NCBI GenBank assembly: GCA_022495995.1
Contig: JAFEMH010000170.1
Coordinates: 268,501 to 332,500, forward strand
Origin: Adenophora triphylla var. japonica
Taxonomy: Eukaryota; Streptophyta; Magnoliopsida; Asterales; Campanulaceae
Direction of reading: 5' to 3'
DNA length: 64,000 nucleotides
Numbering within the stretch: position 1 is the first letter of the stretch; each line of letters begins with the position of its first letter. Below are positions 35,476-46,065 of this stretch, one piece after another. Position numbers and translations under genes: made by a program. Under the pieces are notes generated by a model that was given only the letters and a program-made list of their open reading frames with translations, was not told the origin of the DNA and did not search any database.

Positions 35476-36190
35476 ATGCCTCCAGTTGCTACATATGGAT
35501 CTGTTTGGCCCCACAACTCTGCCGGTTTAGGGGTATGAGGATATGCTTTGGTTGTTGTAGAAGACTTCTCAAGATATACCTGGCTAGAGATGTTTGCTTC
35601 AAAAGATGATACATATGAAGTTGCTACCAGATTATTCCGTCTACTGCAAGCCCAAAAGGAGTGTGACATCATCAGTATGAGATCAGACAATGGAACCAAA
35701 TTTAAAAATAATGGAATCGCTCAGTACTGTGATGATCATGGAATAGACCATAATTTCTCAGCTGCTGGTACACCGCAACAAAATGGTGTAGTTGAGAGAA
35801 AGAACAGGACCTTGATCGAAGCTGGAAAAACAATGATATCCGGCTAGGCTTCCCAAGTATTTTTGGGCCGAAGCTATCCATATTGCCTGCTTCACCTGCA
35901 ATAGATCCTTGGTCAACAAGTTTCACAACAAGACCCCTTATGAGCTATGGCGTGGCGAGAATCCCTAACATTGGTTTCTTCAAGATCTTCTGGCAAATGC
36001 TATGTACTTTACAACGGTAAAGAGCGCGAGGTAAATTTGATGAAAAAGTCGTGAAGGTATCTTTGTGGGATACGCCAAGCACGTAAGGCATTTAGAGTTT
36101 TTAATAAACGGTTGTTGAAAATTGTTGAATCTGTTCATGTTACTTTTGATGAATTTGATTTGCTAGAGTCTCGATAAGGCTCCAAATAGT
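35476..36190 (+). pseudogene. Element II integrase, several frame breaks
   Basis: The open part 35548-35847 gives VVVEDFSRYTWLEMFASKDD, RSDNGTKFKNNGIAQYCDDH (second Asp) and PQQNGVVERKNRT (catalytic Glu). A stop at about 35845 follows MISG. The next pieces (KYFWAEAIHIACFT, NKTPYELWRGENP, VGYAKHVR, VHVTFDEFDLLES) lie in shifted frames to about 36180. Confidence 0.85.
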
Positions 36191-36774
36191 ACCGATAATT
36201 CCGGTGTGTTTGGGACAGTACCAAAGAATCAAAATTCCAATCATTCCACCGGTTCTAATGCAAATCAATCTCCGGTTCGGCCTTCAAACCTCAAGTGGTG
36301 TAACTTGTAGAGACTTAGTTGATGACTCCTTCTTTCCCCAATCGGTTAGGCAATCCAATAGACAACCCCGCCTAACCGATTTATTACCAACCAGCCCTCA
36401 TATTAACTTTCCTAACTCACCACCCGAAGCCGAACCTATTTCAAACAATTTACCGTTTCCTTCCCCACTTACCGATCACCGATCTCCATCACCTTCTCCA
36501 AACCGATCTCCTTTACCGGTCACATCTCCCTTTACCGATTCTACTCCTCCATTAGAAAACCTTAGACAAGAATCGGTCAGCAAGACCTCCCTAGGGAAGT
36601 GAGAACAGTGAGAGATCACCCTTTAGAAAATGTGATAGGTGATGTCTTTGGTCCCGAGAATGACTAGAGGCCAATTAAGAAGCATGGAGGATCAACATGG
36701 ATTATTTTCCTCTGCTATGGTCTCAAATATTGAACCAAAGAAGACTGCGGAAGCACTAGATGACCCCACTGGGT
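36191..36774 (+). pseudogene. Element II integrase-RT linker
   Basis: Pro/Ser-rich open stretch (36204-36602) with many ACCGGT and ACCGAT motifs encoding LTDLLPTSP- and PLPVTSPFTD-like text, then damaged sequence before RT. No domain expected or seen. Confidence 0.6.
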
Positions 36775-38262
36775 AGAAGCTATGCAAGAAAGAGCTTAAC
36801 CAGGTTTGATAGATGTAAAGTTTGGGAGTTAGTGCCTAGACCTAGTGATCAAACCGTGATTGGAACAGAAATGGGTTTATAGGAATAAATTGGATGAGAC
36901 TGGAAAAATTATAAGGAACAAGGCTAGATTAGTGGCGAAAGGATATAGGCAGGAAGAAGGCAGAGACTATGATGAGACTTTTGCTCCCGTAGCTAGATTA
37001 GAAGCCATTAGATTATTCCTTGCCTATCTTTTGCCTACAAAGAGTTCAAGCTATATCAAATGGATGTGAAAAGTGCCTTTCTCAATGGGGAACTTCAAGA
37101 ACTTGTTTATGTAGATCAACCTCCTGGTTTTGAAGATTCCAAGAAGCCTAATCACGTCTACAAATTGAATAAAGCTTTGTACGGCCTCAAGCAAGCACCT
37201 CGAGCATGGTATGAAACTCTCTCCAAATTCCTACTTAGTGAGAAGTTTGAACGAGGTAAAATCGACACCACCTTATTTATTGCTAAGCATAATGGTCATT
37301 CATTGTTAGTTCAAATATATGTTGATGACATTATTTTTGGATCTACTAACGAAAATTTATGCAAGAGATTTGAGAAACTTATGCAGAGCAAATTTGAGAT
37401 GAGCATGATGGGTGAGCTTACATTTTTCCTTGGACTTCAAGTCAAGCAAACCCAAGAAGGTATTTTTATAAATCAAGCCAAATACACCAATGATCTAATC
37501 AAGAAATTTGGTCTTGACTCTGCTCATCCTCAAAGCACTCCTATGGCCACCAATGTACACCTTGACAAAGATGAATCCGGTAAGAAAGTAGATATGACAC
37601 TCTACCGAGGTATGATAGGCTCTCTACTTTACTTAACCGCTAGTAGGCCAGATATCATGTTTGTCGTATGTGTATGTGCTAGATTTCAAGATGACCCTAG
37701 AGAATCTCATTTGCAAGCTGTTAAAAGAATTATAAGATATCTTGTGGGAATTGCTAACTTAGGTTTGTGGTATCCAAAAGATTCTTCATTTACACTTATT
37801 GGATATTCAGATGCCGATTTTGCAGCTTGTAGGGTCACCAGGAAAAGTACTAGTGGAACTTGTCAATTTCTGGGTAACCGTTTGGTTTCCTGGTCATGCA
37901 AGAAACAAGCATCAATTTCCACTTCTACGACTGAAGTTGAGTACATAGCTGCTGGGAGTTGCTGTTCACAAATTCTATGGATGAAGCAACAACTAGTGGA
38001 CTATGAAATCCCTCAAGAAGTGTGTCCTATCTATTGTGATAACACCTCAGCTATCTCAGTCTCCAACAATCCTGTGATGCATTCAAAGACTAAGCACATA
38101 GACATCAAATACCACTTCCTCAAGGATCATGTTGAAAAGGGTAACATTGTTCTTTTAAAAGTCCATACTGATTATCAATTAGCTGATATCTTAACAAAAC
38201 CATTGGACATTAAAAGATTTGAATTCCTTAGAGGAGAACTAGGCATGATTGATATTCGATAA
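36775..38262 (+). pseudogene. Element II reverse transcriptase and RNase H, long intact part
   Basis: The first RT part (36775-37069) is in two or three frames (AMQE..., [36 protein letters not shown]). From 37060 one 400-residue frame runs to 38262: [47 protein letters not shown] (catalytic YVDD intact), SRPDIMFVVCVCARFQDDP, YSDADFAACRVTRKSTSGTC, TEVEYIAAGSCC, TKHIDIKYHFLKDHV and LADILTKPLDIKRFEF. It copies element RNA and degrades the RNA strand. The early frameshifts prevent a full polyprotein. Confidence 0.93.
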
Positions 38263-39046
38263 ACATTATGTGCTAACTTTGTTATCTGTGTAAGCTATCA
38301 TCAAAGATCATAGGTGACCTCACTCGTTTACCGATGCTTGCTAGTGCTCGTTTACCGGTATCCCTTGTCGGTAAGGCAAGACTCCCTTTACCGGTCCTCT
38401 TACCGACATACTTAATCGGTAAATGGTGTTGCTTACCGATGCTCTCCAACTGGTGAAAGATCTCTCTTACCGATCAATACCTGATCGGTCACCCACCTTG
38501 CCAATTGTCCTCTTACCGATGAACTGCGGCCTGATCCAAATTTGCAATCTGTATTTAACCGGCTCGTTTGTCATCATTGCCTATCATGTCACATCAACCC
38601 CTTCGCCGCTGAAATGCTCAGGCTTCACCGCACACCTATCCTTACCTGTTCCCCATGCTCCTATACAAAGAAGTAGATCAATTTTAAATAATTGATCAAA
38701 AAGGTAATATCTCAGATCATTCATTTTTATCAAAAAGGTTATCTTTTTGTACTTTATTATATTTTGATATAACTGCTGCACACACGTTCATATTTTCATG
38801 ACACATCTTTAATTTCGTGAAACAAAACTGTCAATCAATGTGCACGACAGTTAAAAACCTTTAAGCTTCTTTTGTTTTAACCAACACACCTCTTCATCTT
38901 CCCGCTCTTTTGTCCCCTATATAAGGATTTCAAAATCTCAGTTAAACTTTCTGGATTCTCTCTCTCTAACGAACTAAGGCAACCGGCAAAAATCATTCTC
39001 TTACTTCATCTTCTCCATTCGCTTATCTCTTCATTCAAGTTCTCTG
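38263..39046 (+). promoter_or_regulatory. Element II internal promoter-like region before extra ORF
   Basis: Noncoding. The first part (38326-38525) has about twelve TTACCGGT/TTACCGAT/ATCGGTAA copies. Further on, CCCCTATATAAGGATTTC (38915-38932) is a strong TATA box, followed by a CT-rich leader with GGATTCTCTCTCTC. This arrangement suggests a separate transcript for the ORF that follows. Inferred from motifs only. Confidence 0.55.
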
Positions 39047-39141
39047 GTATGAACTTTAACTTTAAAATCTGAACGAACGAAGACTATATTTTTTTGGAAC
39101 CTTTTCTAACTTATATTGTTTGATTAATGTGTAACTCACAG
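39047..39141 (+). other. Probable leader intron of element II extra ORF
   Basis: TCTCTG|GTATGAAC at 39047 and TAACTCACAG|ATGGCTCC at 39141 give a GT-AG pair 95 bp apart around AT-rich DNA. The 3' splice site would abut the start codon. Size and composition fit a plant intron. Confidence 0.5.
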
Positions 39142-42100
39142 ATGGCTCCCAAGAAAGACATTTATGGAGGTTACATTCTCCCCAGCTTCTTCGACTCCGA
39201 TGAAGGCCGTTCCATTGAAGCCCTGTTCATTGCAGCCGGAGTTATTCCGTTCGTGATGCCTGAAGGGAATGAAGATATCTATTATGAGATGGTTAATGAA
39301 TTATTTGACAATGGTGTGGTGGATGAGAATGAGAATATTATTTCAACTGCTGCTGGTGTTCCTGTTACTTTTAGCCCAGCTACTATTGCTGCTGCCTTCC
39401 CCAATCTCTCTTCCTCTGGTTCATCTTCTATCTCCATGAAAGACATGATTGATGCTTGGACAAAGGTTCGTGGATCTGATCCCTTCGTTACCGGTGAAGC
39501 AAATAAGAAGGCTGGTTTTGATGCCGTGTATTACGTTGTTGCCGATGTCGTGGACCGATGCTTCATTTGCCGGTCTGGCTCTCATCATTGTATCATCATG
39601 ATACAATGGGAAGCAATAGCTGCTATCATCATTGGTGGTGAATTCAACTGGTGTGCCTTCCTTTACCGTATTGTCTTGATTGCCTTCAAGAAATATCAGA
39701 AGGAGAAACCATCTACCAAGCCAAATAAAGCCAAACCCTGTCACTATTTGATGATAAGCCGTGCCCTTAAATCCATACCAGCTGTTCTTCAAGCCTCTGA
39801 GAATCAACCCAAATATCCCCATCCTTCTGCAAGGCCTTTGACAAGTTTGATATAATTAGAGCTATCAAAGAATCTACCGGTAAGCCAATCGGTAATCCAT
39901 CTGAACCCTCCACCGGTAAAACAACCGGTAAGTCTGCTGAACCAGTCGGTAAACCAACTGGCAAATCAGCTCAAAAGAAGAAACTCTCTAGCCGGCCAAA
40001 GGTTGCTCAATTTGCCGGTGCTCCTCCTGCTCCCAAACCTTCTTTGCCGGTAAAGAGAAAATTACTTGAATCTTCTGATGATGATGATGATGATGATAAG
40101 CCTATCTCTATCATTCTTTCCCCTACCAGAAAGCAAAAAGCCACAGCCAGAAAATCAGCTCCTCCCCCTTCCAAAAGATCCAAAACTATTCCAAAATCTT
40201 CCCAACAAATTGCCAAAGAAAATGCTGAGAGAAGAAAGAGAATTGAAACAGATTTGGGAACCTTCATACCATTCATTCCCAAAAGACTTTTTGATCACAA
40301 CTTTCTTACCGACAAAATCCCATTTACCGGTCAATCATCAACCCGACCTGTAAGTCACTGCAAACCGATCAGAAACCCAACCTTTCACATTTACCATTAC
40401 AATCCCTGGCTAGTCAATCCTACCTTTGAACCATCTCCCACTTGGGTATATCCTATTGAGCACTTGCCTCCTTTCCTTAGAAGGCTTTTGCAATTCCATG
40501 AGATCAACAAAGACTCAGTCCCAGTCGGTGACATATCTGATTATGTGGATTTTGACAACATCCATGAAGATAAAGGTCTCTACTATACCAAGCCATGTTT
40601 TTTGAGTGAATATGATATCTCATTGTCCAGAGATAGTCTACTCAAGATTTATAATCGGTATTTTGAGTTGCTGCCTCCTATGTGGAATGCAATCTACTTG
40701 GCTCAGGATAGGCTCCGGCAAGACATGATGATTCAGGCAGTGTGGATTGATTTTGCCATTCTCTATAATGCTCAGGATACCCTCAAGGAATCTGATCCTT
40801 ATCAGCTTGGAAGATATGAGTTACCTGGAGATGATCTTACCTCCTTTGATCCTGAAATTGTCAACTTAGGCCCTCGAAGATGGCAATTCGTGAAGAATGT
40901 AATGGATGTGGTGCAAAATCTGGTGGACTTGAACAGAGACTTTCAAAGTATGGGTGATATTTCTCTTTCTGCCTTCTTCAATTCTGTTCAATCCAGCAAA
41001 AACAAATGGGCTACTATTCCTGATGAAGAAATAGAAGAAATGTTCAAGGACATTAGTGGCTCTGATGATCAAGCCATTGATAGGGCAGAGCAAGATCGAT
41101 ACAAGCTCTAGCTCTACGACTCCGGTGATTCGATGCCGATGACCAAGGTGCCGCTTGAGATTGATCGGTCTAAGAAGATTAGTGCGATTTTACCACTCCT
41201 TTGCGATGCAACATGTGGGAGGAGGTAATGCGAGACATCTCCGATTCTGGATTCTTCTTGCTGCAGGAGGAGGAGAATTTATTAGCTCAAGTCCTTTACC
41301 GGTTATTCAACCGATGCCTCTTACCGGTGAGATACCTCAATCGGTTAGAGAAGATTTACCGGCTTCTGAGCCCCTTACCGATGCTTCTCCCTTACCGGTT
41401 AGTCAGCCCCTTACCGTTGCATCTGCTGAACCGGTTAAGGCAATTAATGTTGATGATATCCTTCTCCAGTAAGCATTGGCAGCTAGCTTATTTACCAAGC
41501 AATCTGAGAAGCTCAAGGAGAGTCAAAGAGCAACCATTGAAGAGTTAGCTACTCAGAAAGCCATTCAAGCATCTCTTCTACCGGTTAGTCAATCGGTAAG
41601 CCATGTCATTCCTCCTTCCTCTTCTAGAGCCAATTCACCGGTTCAGGAGGAGGATATTGATCCCATTTTTGATGAAGACTCCCTTTCTGATTTCTATGAA
41701 GAAGAAGAAGATGTTGATTTTGATGAGAATGACCCAGCAATTCCTCCGGTTTATGATGATCCTGGTATGCGTCAGAAAGATTTGATGTCAACCTTGAACT
41801 ATTATACCTCCAAGGCCTCTATTCCTCGATCTGCCGATGGAATCCCTTTATTTGAAGTTCATGAGAAAATCATTAGTAGTGCAGTAACCCAGCCTACTCC
41901 AATGCCTCCATCTATTGCTGATCGGTTTCAGAGGCAAAGGAGAGAAGATAGAATGGCCACCTTCATTGATGTTGTGGAAAATATGAAGGTTGGTGCTGCT
42001 CCTGAAGATACTCCTCCTAGATATACCAAAACTCATGGGCCCGGTGAGACAAGTCGCCGGCATCAGAAGATTAAGGTGTTGAAGCTTAAGAAGCGTCCAA

Positions 42101-43374
42101 ATCCTCCCAAAGGCAAAGAAATCATGCCTGGAAAGGTTGAGCAACAACTGGTTACCGATTTCCCTTCTCCAAAACCAAACAAGAAATATCCTTCCTCTCT
42201 TCAGCAAAACAATCGGTTTATCAGGATTCAAGGCCAGTATGCAACGTTTGCCCCCAGACCGGTTGAAAGCACCCTTTCAACCGATGACTTCTTTATCCGG
42301 TATATGTCTATCAATGGGAGTATCACTCAAATTCTGGAGTTGAGGCTTTTAAATTGGTCTGGTTATGTTACTAAAATGGTTGGCTTATTGCCAAATGTGA
42401 CCAGACTCTCTGTGATAAAAAAAGGCAAGCCTATACCTTGGAGCAACATTCGAGAAGCTTCATTACTTCTGCTGGCTCTTAGAGTAATTCACATTCTAAG
42501 GCGTCGGCAAGCCATCTTACCGTTAGCCTCTACTGCAGCTGAGCTCTTGGAACTTTCTTTTGCTGAGATGATGAGTTTGGAACCCCTTGAACCTCTTAAT
42601 CCTGCTTCTCCTTTACCGATTGCTCCTCCTGTCTCTCCCATGGAATTATTGGATGAGGAGATTGATATCTCTCCTACCGGTGAAGTGTCTCGGACCGTTC
42701 AGACTCCAGCAACCTCTCTATCTGATCCATCTTCTCCTCTTACCGATAGCCAAGTTGCCGATCAATTGCCTCCAGTTACCGATGCTCCTTTACCGGCTAG
42801 CCAACCGGTCTCTCAATCCATTCCTTTACCGACCCCTCCTACCGATGATTTGAATAGGCCACTCCTTGCTTCAGATTTGACAGATCTTCATAGAGCCTTG
42901 CTTGATGGTTTTGTTGAAGTCAATATTGAGTTAGCTCGTTCTTTTATTAAGTCCAATCAGGAGGAGGATTAGAGAAGATTTGATTTATTGAAGACTGGTA
43001 TTGCTCTGTCTCTTGGCAATTTCATGTCAGATATAAATGCTAGAGACAACGCCATCAGAGATCTTCAGTTACAACTTGATGAGGCTCGGCAAACCAACAA
43101 AATCCTTTGTGAGCAACAACTTTCCGGCAAAGACATTCTGAACCGATCCATTGAAGAACTCAAAAGGACAGCTGAAGCCCTTAGTAGTTGTCAAGAAAGG
43201 AACCGTGAGCTTGAGATGGAGTTAGCCAAAGTGAAAGCTAAAAATGAAGTGCTCCTGGTGGTGAGAGAAGAAAGGAAGAAAAGGAAAAGGGATGAGAAAG
43301 AGAAGAAGAAAGCAAAGAAATCATCCAAGAAGTCTAAAGCCTCATATTCTCCTTCAGATGCTGATGCTCCTTAG
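39142..43374 (+). pseudogene. Element II extra ORF (Sirevirus 'env-like'), broken into segments
   Basis: Starts MAPKKDIYGGYILPSFFDSD at 39142. Segments: 39142-39855; 40044-41111 after a frameshift; 41155-43374 after another, in one frame interrupted only by TAA (41470) and TAG (42970). The full span is about 1,400 codons. The first segment (YYEMVNELFDNGVVDENENI, VPVTFSPATIAAAFPN) resembles the plant 'putative transposon protein' domain. The middle is acidic, Pro/Ser-rich and full of ACCGGT/ACCGAT motifs. The last segment is a coiled coil (about 42990-43260) ending in a Lys/Arg-rich tail (RKKRKRDEKEKKKAKKSSKK). No signal peptide or membrane segment is visible. Function unknown. Confidence 0.7.
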
Positions 43375-43756
43375 CCGATCAAGATCCAAGCCTCTTACCG
43401 GTGCAGCTCTGAGAATGTAACCGATGATATTTTTGTCTTTCCCTCATTCACCGGTCTACAACATAATGAGAATCTCTTATCCTTAAACTTTGTGTTTTGT
43501 TTGAATTTCCTTTACTTTTAATTATTTTGAATATTCCAAATGCTTCTAACCGATATATCTTGCAGGTCTCATTCAAAATATTTCCCCCTTTTCAATCTTT
43601 TATTTTTCACTTATCTGTAAGCTTACTTAGGTAGCATCAAGTTGTCTCTTGACTTGGGGAATGATATATTAAATAGACAAACTCTTTATCATTTCTTTTT
43701 CTAAGTCAAGAAGATGCTAACCTAGGGTGATTGGACTTAAGCAATTAGGAGGAGAT
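43375..43756 (+). other. Element II 3' untranslated region and polypurine tract
   Basis: AT-rich, with further ACCGGT/ACCGAT copies to about 43560. TTAGGAGGAGATTG (43746-43757) directly precedes the 3' LTR and serves as the polypurine tract. Confidence 0.75.
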
Positions 43757-45138
43757 TGTTAGTCAAATATATGCTTAGGCTTAGAATTGCTTAATCCCAA
43801 TCATAACAAGCATTAATGAGGACCCCTAATTTAGTTAGATCAAAACAGAATTTTTCTATGTACCATAGGATCTCTTAGTGCTAGTGCCCAGTGTTTTTGT
43901 TATGTATTTTCTCAAGATTTGAAGACTTGAAGACCTGAGAATTTCCTTCTGCATTGTGAGTTACTCCTTTGGAAGCTGCCTTACCGATTGAGGTGACTCA
44001 CCGGTCAATCTGTCTTACCGGTTGAGTTACCGGACCGACCTCACCGGTCATGCCCTCTTTACCGGTTAAGGCTTACTCCTCAAGCTTCCCTGTTAAGCAG
44101 CTTGCCGATGCATTTATTGTTCCCAACTACCCAACCATCAACTTTAGCTAAAGTTGGTAAAGCAAGCATGCTGACAAGACATCTCTGCAACAAATCAGTA
44201 CCTTCTTTGAGAATGTCAAGTAACCAGTACTCACGGCCCCAACTATCTCAGGAAATCCTCTCTATCCAATCTCAGGCATTTAATGCAAGGATCTTCCTAT
44301 TTAATGCCTGCCAGTCCAAGTCATCATTGCAACCTCTTCAAAGACAACGGCTCCTTTTCAAAGTTCACTATAAATAGCTTCCTTGGAGCATTGAAGAAGG
44401 TTGGTGCATTTATGATTCTTGAGAGTGAGTTGCTTTGAACTACCAACCTGCACATTCTCGCATTCAAAGCATTCAAAGCAAGTCCCTTTATTCACTAGAC
44501 ATCACTGTTAGGACTTATACACTGGCACCTCAATCAATTCTGTAGTGTTCCTCTATTAGACTACTTATGGAACACATTGATTGATTCACACACAACACCC
44601 TAGAGAAATCAGCTCAGCTTGTGAGCACATCTCTAGAAAACACCAGGTCTTTATTGTAGCACGACCCATTAGTGGTCACCTCTAGATTGGCAGCCTTTCA
44701 ATCATTGGCTTGCAACTTGTAATAGGTAGAATCCATTAATATAGTAGTGCACCTTCACAAATCCAAGTTCTGACCAAACTTGGTAGAGGACGTAGCAGTT
44801 ATTTAACACTGTGAACCTCTTCAAACAATGTGTCATTTATTGCTTTGTTTGTTTTCTGTTGTGTAGTTGTAATCAGTTGATAATCTCTCAACTGGTCACA
44901 ACCTATTGATTTCACTTACTGCTCATTTTGTTTGTCTTACTTGGAAATAACTTTTGTCTTGACTTGCATGAGATTTTGTCTTACCGGTTTGCCTTTCCTC
45001 TAAACTGAAAACTTAATTTCCGCTGTGCAAAATCACTTACCGGTGAGCTAGAGTTTTTCAAAACAAGTTTTAGCAAAAAGTTTTAAACAGGCTATTCACC
45101 CCCCCTCTAGCCTGATTCCTACCATTTGGGACCTAACA
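43757..45138 (+). repeat. Element II 3' LTR (1382 bp)
   Basis: Pairs with 30589-31981. TATA box at 44368-44376 and the TTACCGGT cluster at 43980-44068 are retained, with more CG-containing motif copies than in the 5' LTR. Confidence 0.95.
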
Positions 45139-46065
45139 GTTGCCACTGGTGTTGCCACAAGTGTTGCCATTTGGAATTGGCAACACTGAGATAGTTACTG
45201 TATTTTTCACAAATAAAAATGTGGAAATTAATGTTTAAATAACAGGAATTAGTCTGTTTAAAATGAGCTGGAAAAGAGCATCAGAAACTGCCTAGGCGTT
45301 AGTTACGAAGGAAGAGGAGAAAATTAACAAATAAACATGTGTTTATTTGTTTAATTAATGACCAAGCAAAAAGATATTTTATTCAGCTATTCAGGGGGAG
45401 AACAAGTCAGAGTACAAGGCATCCAGAGCTGAGAGGTACAAGCAAGAGAAGCAAGAGAAGACCTAGTCTCCTACAAATGAGGCGAGTGAGCTAATTTGAA
45501 GGAAACAAACTCAAGGCTGTTGCTGATCATTTTGAGTAGGCTCCAAGACTTTGTGGCCTATAAATAGTGCAGTTGATCTTCATTGAAGATCATCCAATTC
45601 AGAAAATGCAAATCTGCACAAGAAGTAGAATTCTCAAGTGTTGCCATTCAAGTGTCGGCAACACTCAGTCCAACACTCGAGAATTTCATATATATTTTTA
45701 TATTTTTGTGAGGTTTTGAGTGTTCATTTTCAGAGAAAATTCGTGTATATGTTGTTCCTTATATCAGGGATCTTTTATCATTAAGGAACTTCTTCGACCT
45801 TGTATTTAATTCATATTATTAATAGAAAGGTCTTTGCCTTATGGCACCCATCAAATTATATATTTATATAACTTGATAAAAATTATAGTCTTGTGTATTG
45901 CTTTAATTCTTCCGCTGCAATTTATATTTATTTCTATTGATTTGTGTTTTTCTTGAATTGGTGTATGTGTTGTTGTTAGTGTTGCCTACACTAAAGACAA
46001 CACTCGTGAGTTTCATCTCACCTTGTGAGTTTCGCCTCACTTGTTCTAAGCCATAGACAATTTCA
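45139..46065 (+). repeat. Element I 3' LTR, right piece
   Basis: Continues the LTR broken at 30588 (GTTGC repeated as the target duplication). Ends ACAATTTCA at 46065, then TTATA and satellite DNA. Confidence 0.95.

Larger units (their letters stand above)
30589..45138 (+). mobile_element. Copia element II (Sirevirus-like, 14.55 kb), nested in element I 3' LTR
   Basis: LTRs begin TGTTAG and end CTAACA. The 5-bp duplication GTTGC flanks it (30584-30588, 45139-45143). Order: LTR, PBS, gag, protease, integrase, RT/RNase H, a long extra ORF region (39142-43374), polypurine tract, LTR. Large size and the additional downstream ORF fit the Sirevirus (Maximus/SIRE) lineage. Several frameshifts and stops are present. 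It is littered with TTACCGGT/TTACCGAT motifs. Confidence 0.95.
21003..46065 (+). mobile_element. Copia element I (Sirevirus-like), ~10.5 kb plus nested element II
   Basis: Bounded by LTRs starting TGTTAATG and ending ATTTCA, with duplication TTATA at 20998-21002 and 46066-46070. Order: LTR, PBS, gag, protease, integrase, RT, RNase H, an extra ORF, polypurine tracts, LTR. The protease-integrase-RT order is Copia. The downstream ORF and several AAGGGGGAGA tracts are Sirevirus features. The 3' LTR is split by element II. Without that nested element the length is about 10,508 bp. Frameshifts and stops make it non-autonomous now. Confidence 0.95.
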
